Shown here in pieces: positions 34,783 to 41,084 of a DNA stretch of 64,000 nucleotides. The translations under genes and the position numbers were made by a program. Under the pieces are notes generated by a model. It was not told the origin of the DNA and did not search any database. It worked only from the letters and a program-made list of their open reading frames with translations. The stretch's first letter is position 1. Each line of letters begins with the position of its first letter. The stretch comes from Acidobacteriota bacterium (GTDB lineage Bacteria; Acidobacteriota; Blastocatellia; Pyrinomonadales; Pyrinomonadaceae): the NCBI GenBank assembly GCA_019639175.1, contig JAHBSK010000003.1:186001-250000 (forward strand). The letters are read 5' to 3'.

Positions 34783-35210
34783 TCTACCCTGATGTAAATC
34801 TGCTTCTTTATGCATACGATACAGAGAGCGAATTTTACCGAGCGGCGTCTGAATGGCTGGAAGATGCACTTACAAATGAGGAAGTCTTTTTTTCGTGGCA
34901 CACAATAACCGGATTTATCAGAATTATTACAAATTCCAAGGGGTCTGGGTCGCCATTGAGCCTTGATCAGGCAATCGAGATCGTTAATGACTGGTTAGAT
35001 CTTGAGAACACTCATTTGGTCTCAATGGAAAAGAAAAACTGGCCGCTTTTTGCAAAAATGCTCTCTGAAGGCCAGGCAACCGGCAACCTCGTCATGGACG
35101 CGCACGTGGCCGCAATGGCCGCATCTTGCGGTGCGACGGTTGCCAGCACGGATAAAGACTTCAAACGCTTTCCGGGTCTTCGATATATAGATCCGATATT
35201 CAAAACCTAA
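34779..35210 (+). CDS. vapC: VapC-like PIN-domain toxin
   Basis: 143 residues, PIN-domain RNase. MIYPDVNLLLYAYDTESEFY gives the first acidic residue (Asp5); the HTITGFIRIITNSKG region and NLVMDAHVAAMAASCGATVA with STDKDFKRFPGLRYIDP supply the remaining acidic residues. Group of PIN toxins with H-x-x-x-A-S-x-W-L. Its last codons (I-F-K-T-stop) run into copy 3 of the 3'-end repeat, so the present stop codon is supplied by the repeat. Confidence 0.9.
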   Translation: MIYPDVNLLLYAYDTESEFYRAASEWLEDALTNEEVFFSWHTITGFIRIITNSKGSGSPLSLDQAIEIVNDWLDLENTHLVSMEKKNWPLFAKMLSEGQATGNLVMDAHVAAMAASCGATVASTDKDFKRFPGLRYIDPIFKT

Positions 35211-35277
35211 CGACCGCCTCCGCGCAAACAGCGTCCATGAAAAACTGACGAACCTATGGCTTGACCGGGTACTTAAA
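35195..35277 (+). pseudogene. Copy 3 of the flavoenzyme 3' end (orphan fragment fused to vapC end)
   Basis: Shares the segment ending CTTGACCGGGTA with copy 1. Two single-base deletions near the start (F-K-N-L region) break the original frame, but other changes (GTC, CTG, CTA, CTT, GTA codons) are synonymous. The vapC stop (35208-35210) is inside this copy. Confidence 0.88.
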
Positions 35278-35281
35278 TCAA

Positions 35282-35335
35282 TTGACACCGCTTCGGCTAA
35301 TGTCGGATAATTATGTGCGCACACAGTGCGGACAT
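35282..35335 (+). promoter_or_regulatory. Promoter and operator-like dyad of the DUF1778/GNAT module
   Basis: TTGACA at 35282-35287 and GATAAT at 35306-35311 (18 bp apart). Immediately downstream is a dyad of two 10-bp arms, ATGTGCGCAC (35313-35322) and GTGCGGACAT (35326-35335), pairing at 9 of 10 positions around ACA. The position over the start site fits autorepression by the ribbon-helix-helix antitoxin. Confidence 0.72.
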
Positions 35336-35354
35336 ATGATCTTGAGGTTTTGAT

Positions 35355-35645
35355 ATGATCACAACAAAAGAAAACCGCGTAACTCGTTTTAGTATCAGGG
35401 CAACAAATCGTCAGAAAGAGATGATCTCTCGGGCAGCGCAAAGGAGTAACATGACGATCAGCGAGTTTGTTCTCGAAAACAGCCTCGATGCCGCCAGGGC
35501 GTTGGAACTCGATAATGCACATTTTGTGGTCAGCCGTGAGGATTACGAGGCTTTTCTTAAAAAGCTCGATGAACCTCCGAGAACGATCCCCGCACTCAGA
35601 CAACTGATGTCAGACCCGACCTCGATCGATGTCCCGAACAACTGA
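35355..35645 (+). CDS. DUF1778 (TacA-like) antitoxin
   Basis: 96 residues. RVTRFSIRATNRQKEMISRA, AQRSNMTISEFVLENSLDAA is the DUF1778 ribbon-helix-helix domain; the C-terminal SREDYEAFLKKLDEPPRTIP and L-R-x-L-M-S is the toxin-binding tail. Family members block GNAT toxins and repress their own operon. GAGG lies about 10 nt before the ATG. Overlaps the toxin gene by 17 bp. Confidence 0.9.
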   Translation: MITTKENRVTRFSIRATNRQKEMISRAAQRSNMTISEFVLENSLDAARALELDNAHFVVSREDYEAFLKKLDEPPRTIPALRQLMSDPTSIDVPNN

Positions 35646-36144
35646 CTATTTGCCGCCTAAACTGCTCGAAAAGGGTTTCGACCGCACCGCTTTTGACTGC
35701 GGAATCGAACCGCTCAACGAGTACTTGCGCAAATATGCTCTGCAAAATCAAAAGAGAGATGCGGCCCGAACCTATGTCGTGGTCGATCCTGATGACAGGA
35801 TCCTCGGCTATTACACTTTAGTTTTCGGAGCCGTCGAACCCGATGATGTTCCGGATAGTATCTCAAGCGGACTGGGCCGATATCAGATCCCGATAATCCT
35901 CATTGCCCGCTTAGCTGTTGACCTTAGCGAAAAGGGTAAAGGCCTCGGCGGATTTCTAATGCGGGAGGCTTTTCTAAGAACAATTCAGGCTGCCGAGATT
36001 GCCGGACTTCGTGCCGTTATGGTCGAAGCAAAGGATGAAAACGCAAGAGCTTTTTATGAAAAAGTAGGGTTTAGGCGATCACCGTCCGATCAATTCAAGT
36101 TGTTTCTGAATATCTCCGACATTCGGAAAAACTTAGATGTTTAG
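35629..36144 (+). CDS. GNAT acetyltransferase toxin (TacT/AtaT-like)
   Basis: 171 residues. KGFDRTAFDCGIEPLNEYLR and ALQNQKRDAARTYVVVDPDD are typical of GNAT toxins paired with DUF1778; IILIARLAVDLSEKGKGLGG holds the acetyl-CoA binding loop and ENARAFYEKVGFRRSPSDQF the C-terminal core. Known relatives acetylate the amino group of aminoacyl-tRNAs and block translation. The stop at 36144 is 9 bp before copy 4 of the 3'-end repeat. Confidence 0.9.
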   Translation: MSRTTDYLPPKLLEKGFDRTAFDCGIEPLNEYLRKYALQNQKRDAARTYVVVDPDDRILGYYTLVFGAVEPDDVPDSISSGLGRYQIPIILIARLAVDLSEKGKGLGGFLMREAFLRTIQAAEIAGLRAVMVEAKDENARAFYEKVGFRRSPSDQFKLFLNISDIRKNLDV

Positions 36145-36153
36145 CTCTTCACG

Positions 36154-36240
36154 GACAGCGTCCAGGAAAAATTGATGAACCTGTGGCTGGATAGGGTATT
36201 TGGAAAAGATGAGTTCAAGGCAATGCCGCAGCGGGGTTGA
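36154..36240 (+). pseudogene. Copy 4 of the flavoenzyme 3' end, with probable native stop codon
   Basis: Codes in one open frame for DSVQEKLMNLWLDRV, then FGKDEFKAMPQRG and a TGA at 36238-36240. It lacks the first part of the repeat. As the most distal copy, with a stop codon and the tail shared with copy 2, it probably is the original end of the host gene, displaced by the cassettes. Confidence 0.82.
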
Positions 36241-36265
36241 TCCACAAGATAACACTAAGTTCGGC

Positions 36266-36859
36266 TCAGCCTCGAAACAACATTATCCGCTCGATATGCT
36301 TTGCGATGATGTCGGCTTCGAGGTTGACGGGGTCGCCGGGTTTTAGGGATGAGAGATTTGTCATTTCCCATGTTTTTGGGATGAGGGCGATGTCAAAGCT
36401 GTCATCATAGAGCGCGGCGACGGTCAGGCTGATGCCTTCGACGGCGACGGAGCCTTTTTCGACAAGGTATTTCGCCATTTCGGGCGGAAAGCCGATCTTT
36501 ATCGTCCAAAAATCGCCGTTCTGCTCGGCGGAAACAAACGTTCCGCGATGATCGACGTGTCCCAAAACTATATGTCCGCCAAGCCGTGAAGAAGGCGTTG
36601 CGGCGCGTTCCAGATTTACGGACGAGCCGACGGCCAAGCCGCCCAATGTCGAACGGTTCAGCGTTTCCTGAGAGACATCGGCATCAAACGAATCCGGCAG
36701 GACATTCAGCGCGGTCAGGCAGACGCCGTTCACTGCGATGGAGTCGCCGTCCCGCGTTCCTTCCGTCACCAGAAGCGCAGAAATGGAAATGCGGGCATTG
36801 TCGCCCGCTTTCTCAAATGCCGATACACGGCCAAGTTCTTCTATTATTCCCGTAAACAT
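36266..36859 (-). CDS. ribE: Riboflavin synthase, alpha subunit
   Basis: 197 residues, two homologous lumazine-binding barrels. [15 protein letters not shown] is the standard N-terminus; [20 protein letters not shown] and [16 protein letters not shown] in the first half are mirrored by [20 protein letters not shown] and [20 protein letters not shown] in the second. Converts two 6,7-dimethyl-8-ribityllumazine molecules to riboflavin. It starts 5 bp after the TM2 gene, so the two are cotranscribed. Confidence 0.94.
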   Translation of the reverse strand: MFTGIIEELGRVSAFEKAGDNARISISALLVTEGTRDGDSIAVNGVCLTALNVLPDSFDADVSQETLNRSTLGGLAVGSSVNLERAATPSSRLGGHIVLGHVDHRGTFVSAEQNGDFWTIKIGFPPEMAKYLVEKGSVAVEGISLTVAALYDDSFDIALIPKTWEMTNLSSLKPGDPVNLEADIIAKHIERIMLFRG

Positions 36860-36864
36860 CTACC

Positions 36865-37281
36865 TTAAAACCACGGCTTTTTGTTGACGATATATGTGTG
36901 TACAAATTCCTCGTCAGATTTTGTCAAATAGATGATGCCTTCTACCAAACCTAATACGCCGGGTATCATCACCAAAAATGTCAGTATGCCGCAGGATATG
37001 ATGGCAAGGGCAAGCGCAATGCCAAACATCACAAGGTAAATGATGCCTTCCTGCTGATAACCGAGGATGAATTTATGTATCCCCAAACCGCCCAGCAGGA
37101 TGCCGCATATCCCGGCGGCGATCTTTTTATCCGCTCCCGGTATCTTTGCATTCTGATAACCGCCGGCGGGCTGCATCGGCCCCTGATTAAAGGTCAGCGA
37201 TGCACCGCAATTGGTACAGGTCATAAAGTTGGCCGGATTTTGCGACCCGCAGCTTGAGCAATTTATATATTGTGTAGCCAT
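36865..37281 (-). CDS. TM2-domain membrane protein with N-terminal zinc ribbon
   Basis: 138 residues. The zinc ribbon INCSSCGSQNPANFMTCTNC has two C-x-x-C knuckles. A Gly/Pro/Gln-rich linker follows, then a TM2 domain: KKIAAGICGILLGGLGIHKF with the typical G-x-x-G-x-H-x-F turn, and a second helical pair (IALALAIISCGILTFLVMIP, GVLGLVEGIIYL). TM2 proteins have no defined activity. First gene of a two-gene unit with ribE. Confidence 0.85.
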   Translation of the reverse strand: MATQYINCSSCGSQNPANFMTCTNCGASLTFNQGPMQPAGGYQNAKIPGADKKIAAGICGILLGGLGIHKFILGYQQEGIIYLVMFGIALALAIISCGILTFLVMIPGVLGLVEGIIYLTKSDEEFVHTYIVNKKPWF

Positions 37282-37476
37282 AATTTTTCAGGTAGATGCC
37301 ATTCTAAAGCATTTTAAGTATTGTCCATTATTCTTGGGTTTGTCAAAGCATTTTGACCGCCGCGATCTCACCGCCGATTCAACCCATCTGATCTCACAGA
37401 CCTGTCCTATGCGTTGTAAAATCAGCACTCAGGTGAAATAATCATTCTTTATCTTTTACGACATTTTAGAGAATTT

Positions 37477-38019
37477 ATGGCAGAAACAGCCCAGTCAACA
37501 CAGCTTCCACCTAAACTCAGGCCCGGCCAAAATGGCGGCATCGAACCCGCGTCTCTGGCCGATCTTGTCGAATGGTTCCTTAATTTTGACGAGCGAACAG
37601 CGCGGATGCGTCACCCGATGGTCGAAGAGCTTTTCCAATGGAAACAGGCGGACGATCAGGCAAACGGCATCGCCACATATCCTTTTGAAAATGCCGAGGC
37701 GCGTTTTGCGATAGGCGTGTTTCAGGCGCTTGAGGAAAACAGGTCGGAACCGCTGCTCGGGCTTTGGCTCAATGACGTTACCGCTGCCCTGCACGACGCC
37801 AGAAATACAAAGGCCGAGATGTCCGAAGCCTACAAACTGGACGAAAACCCTGAGGATTTCGCGTTGAAAAAAGCTGAAAAACTGACGACAAACGCCGAGC
37901 GCAGAATGTATCTGACCGGTTGCTGGCTCGAAGCTCTGTTTACTGCCGAGGCGCGTGTTCTCGGCTGGGTCTATCAGGAGCTTTACGGCAAACCGTTCAC
38001 GCCTGCGTCGCCGCAATAA
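37477..38019 (+). CDS. Conserved-looking soluble protein, not recognised
   Basis: 180 residues, helical, no signal peptide or membrane segment, acidic. Good coding character with a normal GC pattern. Notable stretches are LADLVEWFLNFDERTARMRH, YPFENAEARFAIGVFQALEE and AERRMYLTGCWLEALFTAEA. No family recognised. Isolated on the plus strand between ribE/TM2 (divergent) and the zinc peptidase (convergent). Confidence 0.65.
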   Translation: MAETAQSTQLPPKLRPGQNGGIEPASLADLVEWFLNFDERTARMRHPMVEELFQWKQADDQANGIATYPFENAEARFAIGVFQALEENRSEPLLGLWLNDVTAALHDARNTKAEMSEAYKLDENPEDFALKKAEKLTTNAERRMYLTGCWLEALFTAEARVLGWVYQELYGKPFTPASPQ

Positions 38020-38090
38020 GGGTTATCTCAGATCGATCCTTAGAAAAAGTTGTGGTTTTGTCGTATGCCTCCGTGGTCGAAAATAGAACC

Positions 38091-38166
38091 GCCACAAAGC
38101 CGCTAAGGCACAAAGAATCGCCAAAAAAGAACTTTGCGAAACTTAGTGTCTTGGCGTCTTGGTGGC
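38091..38166. repeat. CACAAAG/CTTTGCG imperfect hairpin element
   Basis: Left part has words GCCACAAAG, CCGCTAAG, GCACAAAG; right part has ACTTTGCG, AACTTAG, TGTCTTGG, CGTCTTGG, TGGC. The outer blocks are inverted copies. Same family as the elements near 22.1, 49.1 and 61.0 kb. It sits between convergent genes. Confidence 0.65.
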
Positions 38167-38214
38167 AAAAAAAACAAAAACTCCCGCACAATTTTCCTAA
38201 CGCTCGATCCGCGA

Positions 38215-39036
38215 TCATCTGAACGTCTCGCATTGCCGCATATCCCCGCCGTTGTAACCGCGTGCGAACCACTGCATTCGCTGCTGCGACGATCCGTGCG
38301 TGAACGAATCGGGAACGACATACCCCTGAGTTCTCTTTTGGATCAGGTCATCACCGACAGCCGCCGCTGCCCGCAGAGCTTCTTCCGGGTCGCCCGGTTC
38401 AACAATTCCCTTTTTCGCTGCATGATGTGCCCAAACTCCGGCGAAACAATCCGCCTGCAATTCCAGAGCGACCGAAAGCTGATTGGTGTTTCCCGCACGG
38501 TGAACCTGAGCCATTCGCCCGGTCAGGTTTTGCACATGATGGCCGACCTCATGAGCGATGACGTATGCCTCGGCAAAATCGCCCGGAGCCTTAAATTCAC
38601 GCTTAAGTTCCTGAAAGAAAGCAAAATCAAGATAAAGCTGGTTGTCGCCCGGACAATAAAACGGCCCTGTCGCGGAACTGGCATATCCGCACGCGGAACT
38701 CACCGAACCGTCGAAAAGCACCAGTTTCGGCGCCTGGTATCTGATGCCCAGTTGCTGCGGCAATATTGCCCCGAAAACGTCTTCAGTACTGCCGAGTACG
38801 GCCGCCGCAAACTGCCTTTGTTCATCAGGAGCGCTGTTGGCCGTCGAGGGCTGTTGCTGCTGAACCTGTGATTGCTCGGGAACGCTTTGCAGAAACTGCA
38901 TCGGGTCGCCGCCCAAAAGGCACACAATGGCGGCAATTATCAATACCCCAATGCCGCCGCCGCCAAGAGCCACACCGCGTCCCATTCCCCGGCGATCCTC
39001 TATATTTGTACTCTGTCGCTGCTCTCTCCAACGCAT
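38215..39036 (-). CDS. ypfJ: Membrane-anchored neutral zinc metallopeptidase (YpfJ family)
   Basis: 273 residues. MRWREQRQSTNIEDRRGMGR and a Gly-rich N-terminus followed by a transmembrane helix (residues 28-42) are the family hallmark. ACGYASSATGPFYCPGDNQL, AYVIAHEVGHHVQN (zinc motif HEVGHH at 162-167) and ELQADCFAGVWAHHA complete the pattern; ADCFAG carries a further conserved acidic/metal residue. The protein ends EPGDPEEALRAAAAVGDDLI, then HGSSQQRMQWFARGY, again typical. Substrate unknown. AGAGG precedes the ATG. Confidence 0.92.
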   Translation of the reverse strand: MRWREQRQSTNIEDRRGMGRGVALGGGGIGVLIIAAIVCLLGGDPMQFLQSVPEQSQVQQQQPSTANSAPDEQRQFAAAVLGSTEDVFGAILPQQLGIRYQAPKLVLFDGSVSSACGYASSATGPFYCPGDNQLYLDFAFFQELKREFKAPGDFAEAYVIAHEVGHHVQNLTGRMAQVHRAGNTNQLSVALELQADCFAGVWAHHAAKKGIVEPGDPEEALRAAAAVGDDLIQKRTQGYVVPDSFTHGSSQQRMQWFARGYNGGDMRQCETFR

Positions 39037-39220
39037 CTGATATGCCTCTGTTTAAATAGATGTATTTGAAAATGTATATCGGATTCTAGCATTTTCGACC
39101 CCGGATGAGAACAATGTCAGGAGAGACAATGCCATTGCATCTTTATTCCGGTGTGGCGGAAAGGCGCCTGTATGAAGTGTTCAACGCTCTATGGTCAAAG
39201 CCGCAAGTTTCCGCAAAACC

Positions 39221-39250
39221 TTGACAGACGTGAAGTTAGGGCATTATTAT
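39221..39250 (+). promoter_or_regulatory. Promoter of the HU gene
   Basis: TTGACA at 39221-39226 and TATTAT at 39245-39250, 18 bp apart, about 65 bp before the ATG. AAGGAGGAAAT before the start codon is a very strong ribosome binding site, in line with an abundant protein. Confidence 0.6.
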
Positions 39251-39317
39251 GAGAGTGTCAGATGCTTTTTTTTCGTCTTCCCATCACGTTTACGCCTAAC
39301 AGGATAAGGAGGAAATA

Positions 39318-39596
39318 ATGATCAAGCTTGATATCGTCAATCAGGTGGCCGAAAAAACCGGTGTCCCCAAGCAAAAGGCCGAGCAGGTTGTCGATTCGTT
39401 GTTTAACGCCATGAAAGAGGCTCTGGCCCAGGGCAAACGGATAGAATTGCGCGGTTTTGGTGTGTTTGTCGTCAAACCGCGAAAACGCGGCGTCGGGCGA
39501 AATCCGCGAACCGGGACCGAAGTGCCGATACCTGCGGGAAAGACCATCCGCTTCAAACCGGGCAAGGAACTGTCCGCTCAAACCGTGGATGAATAG
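39318..39596 (+). CDS. HU/IHF family DNA-binding protein
   Basis: 92 residues. MIKLDIVNQVAEKTGVPKQK, then IELRGFGVFVVKPRKRGVGR and NPRTGTEVPIPAGKTIRFKP, is a standard HU fold with the flexible DNA-binding arm containing the conserved Pro (N-P-R-T-G). Nucleoid-associated, bends DNA. The IELRGFGVF and G-R-N-P motifs do not separate HU from IHF; as the only family member in view HU is the default. Ends in a strong terminator. Confidence 0.93.
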   Translation: MIKLDIVNQVAEKTGVPKQKAEQVVDSLFNAMKEALAQGKRIELRGFGVFVVKPRKRGVGRNPRTGTEVPIPAGKTIRFKPGKELSAQTVDE

Positions 39597-39627
39597 TTCC
39601 GTAAATAGTTAAGCCGACAGATCTTAC

Positions 39628-39677
39628 AGCCGCAGATCACGGGATGAAATTTGCTTCTTGTGGTCGGCGGCTTTTTT
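39628..39677 (+). terminator. Terminator of the HU gene
   Basis: A long stem, AGCCGCAGATCAC paired with GTGGTCGGCGGCT (one mismatch and one wobble), followed by TTTTTTC. It covers the upstream candidate start codon (39644) of the next gene, which supports using the later start at 39683. Confidence 0.85.
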
Positions 39678-39682
39678 CGTTG

Positions 39683-40708
39683 ATGCAGGATAACGAACAA
39701 TTTACCAGGGTATTTTATTTTGAACACGAAAGGCAGACGATAAATGCCCGTGTTCTGCTGAAACACGGCAGCCTGCTGCTGTTGACGTTCATCACCGCCA
39801 CGATAGCCGGAACGCTTTATCCCTTTGGCAAGCTCGGTATATTTGCCGAAGGCGACCCGCAAACCTGGCCGGAACTCCTACAATTTCTGCTGCTGCTGCC
39901 GGGCCAATATGTTCTTACGCTGGCAACGGCGGCCTCAAGCCTTCTTACGGACACATCTGTTCTTGCACACGGCCTCAGCTTTTCGCTTTCGCTTCTGTTC
40001 ATTCTTGTCTGTCACGAAATGGGGCATTATATCGCCTGCCGCATCTATCGTGTCGATGCCACGCTGCCTTTCTTTATCCCGACGCCGCCGATGATCGGCC
40101 CGGCGGGAACATTCGGTGCTTTTATCAAGATCCTGTCGCCGATGCCTTCGCGAAAGGCCGTTTTTGACATCGGCGTTGCCGGTCCGATAGCCGGTTTTAT
40201 CGCGTTGCTCCCGATCTCCGTCATCGGTGTGCTGACAATGCAGCCCGCACCGCCCGAAGCCATTGCAAATTACAGCGGCATAACATTTTCAGATCCGATA
40301 TTGATGCAGCTTATTGCCGCTGCCGCCGGCATTGACCTTTCGGCCAGCTATGGAAATGCCTTCTTTTACGCGGCGTGGATAGGATTGCTCGTAACAGCCC
40401 TCAACCTGATACCGTCCGGCCAACTGGACGGCGGACACGCGATCTATGCCGTGTTTGGCAAGGCCGTGCATTTCTGGACAGGCCGCATTGCGTTTGTCGT
40501 CATGGCGGCGTTGTCGATACTCGGAATGGTTTATTTCAACAGCCCGAGCGGTTTTTTGATAGCGATACTTCTGGGCGTGATGATGCGGATACCGCATCCG
40601 CAGCCGTGGGACGAATCGCCTCTGGATATTAAACGCAAACTCATCGCAATTTTCGTACTGGCGATCTTCGTAGTATCATTCCTTCCCTTCCCGATCAAGA
40701 TCACATAA
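39683..40708 (+). CDS. Site-2 protease family intramembrane metalloprotease (M50)
   Basis: 341 residues from the ATG at 39683; the ATG at 39644 lies inside the HU terminator. Six or more hydrophobic helices. LLFILVCHEMGHYIACRIYR carries the HExxH zinc motif (111-115), and TALNLIPSGQLDGGHAIYAV the conserved N-P-x-G/S-x-x-D-G motif with the third ligand. FFIPTPPMIGPAGTFGAFIK is also family typical. A short cytoplasmic N-terminus precedes the first helix. Could process membrane-anchored anti-sigma factors or signal peptides; no partner is next to it. Confidence 0.9.
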   Translation: MQDNEQFTRVFYFEHERQTINARVLLKHGSLLLLTFITATIAGTLYPFGKLGIFAEGDPQTWPELLQFLLLLPGQYVLTLATAASSLLTDTSVLAHGLSFSLSLLFILVCHEMGHYIACRIYRVDATLPFFIPTPPMIGPAGTFGAFIKILSPMPSRKAVFDIGVAGPIAGFIALLPISVIGVLTMQPAPPEAIANYSGITFSDPILMQLIAAAAGIDLSASYGNAFFYAAWIGLLVTALNLIPSGQLDGGHAIYAVFGKAVHFWTGRIAFVVMAALSILGMVYFNSPSGFLIAILLGVMMRIPHPQPWDESPLDIKRKLIAIFVLAIFVVSFLPFPIKIT

Positions 40709-41084
40709 GAAAGATGCCCTCTTTTTAGATCAGTTTAGGTTCTGTTGACATTTGGTTTTATAAATTGCCACTAGCTTTAGTGGCCGTGTCGAAACTCAAA
40801 ATTATGGAAATAGATCCCGTAGGGATCTGTGAAAATAGCCCGCCGATCTATCGGCGGGAAAGCGTCGATCATTCCCAACCAGTCCCGGCTGGGACGGCTG
40901 GGGCATTGCAAACATCGGCATTGCAGTCGTCCCTGAGGGACTCTCACAAACGTCTGTTTTCTCTACCCACCGATAAATCGGCGGGCTATTTCCGACAAGT
41001 CCCTTCGGGACACAATGCCGCCGCTGACCTCCAGTTAAACCTGAAGGCAATTTAAAAACTTCTCAAACAGTTCTTCGTGCCGGT
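40709..41084. repeat. Intergenic region with composite palindromic element (GGGAC/GATCGG type)
   Basis: No gene. Left part: GATCCC-GTA-GGGATC (about 40813-40827) then CCCGCCGAT-CT-ATCGGCGGG (40841-40860). Right part is the inverted order: CCACCGAT-AA-ATCGGCGGG (about 40966-40985) then GTCCC-TTC-GGGAC (41000-41012). GTCCC-TGA-GGGAC and CAGTCCC-GGC-TGGGACG lie between. Nested palindromes in inverted arrangement suggest a non-autonomous mobile or REP-like element; no transposase is present. It separates the convergent M50 and lon genes. Confidence 0.7.

Larger units (their letters stand above)
33597..36240 (+). mobile_element. Array of three toxin-antitoxin cassettes separated by copies of the host gene's 3' end
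   Basis: Four copies of the flavoenzyme 3' end are spaced by 820, 860 and 927 bp. Each interval holds one complete two-gene type II toxin-antitoxin module on the same strand as the host gene, each with its own promoter-like sequence and dyad. No integrase, transposase or resolvase fits in the intervals. The boundaries are consistent: the cassette starts after the codons for L-D-R-V-(F/L) and ends with a new copy of the segment coding for F-K-N-L-N-D-R-L. Called a mobile element by inference from this structure. Confidence 0.7.

Noticed and set aside
39150-39230. tRNA-like stretch (GTGTGGCGGAAAGGCGCC resembles the start of a leucine tRNA)
   Set aside because: No acceptor-stem pairing partner and no T-arm (GTTCGAATC-like) sequence at the right distance; it lies in the HU promoter region.
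40765-41055. Plus-strand frame of 96 codons, and a minus-strand counterpart, in the gap before lon
   Set aside because: Both are produced by the nested palindromes of the composite element.
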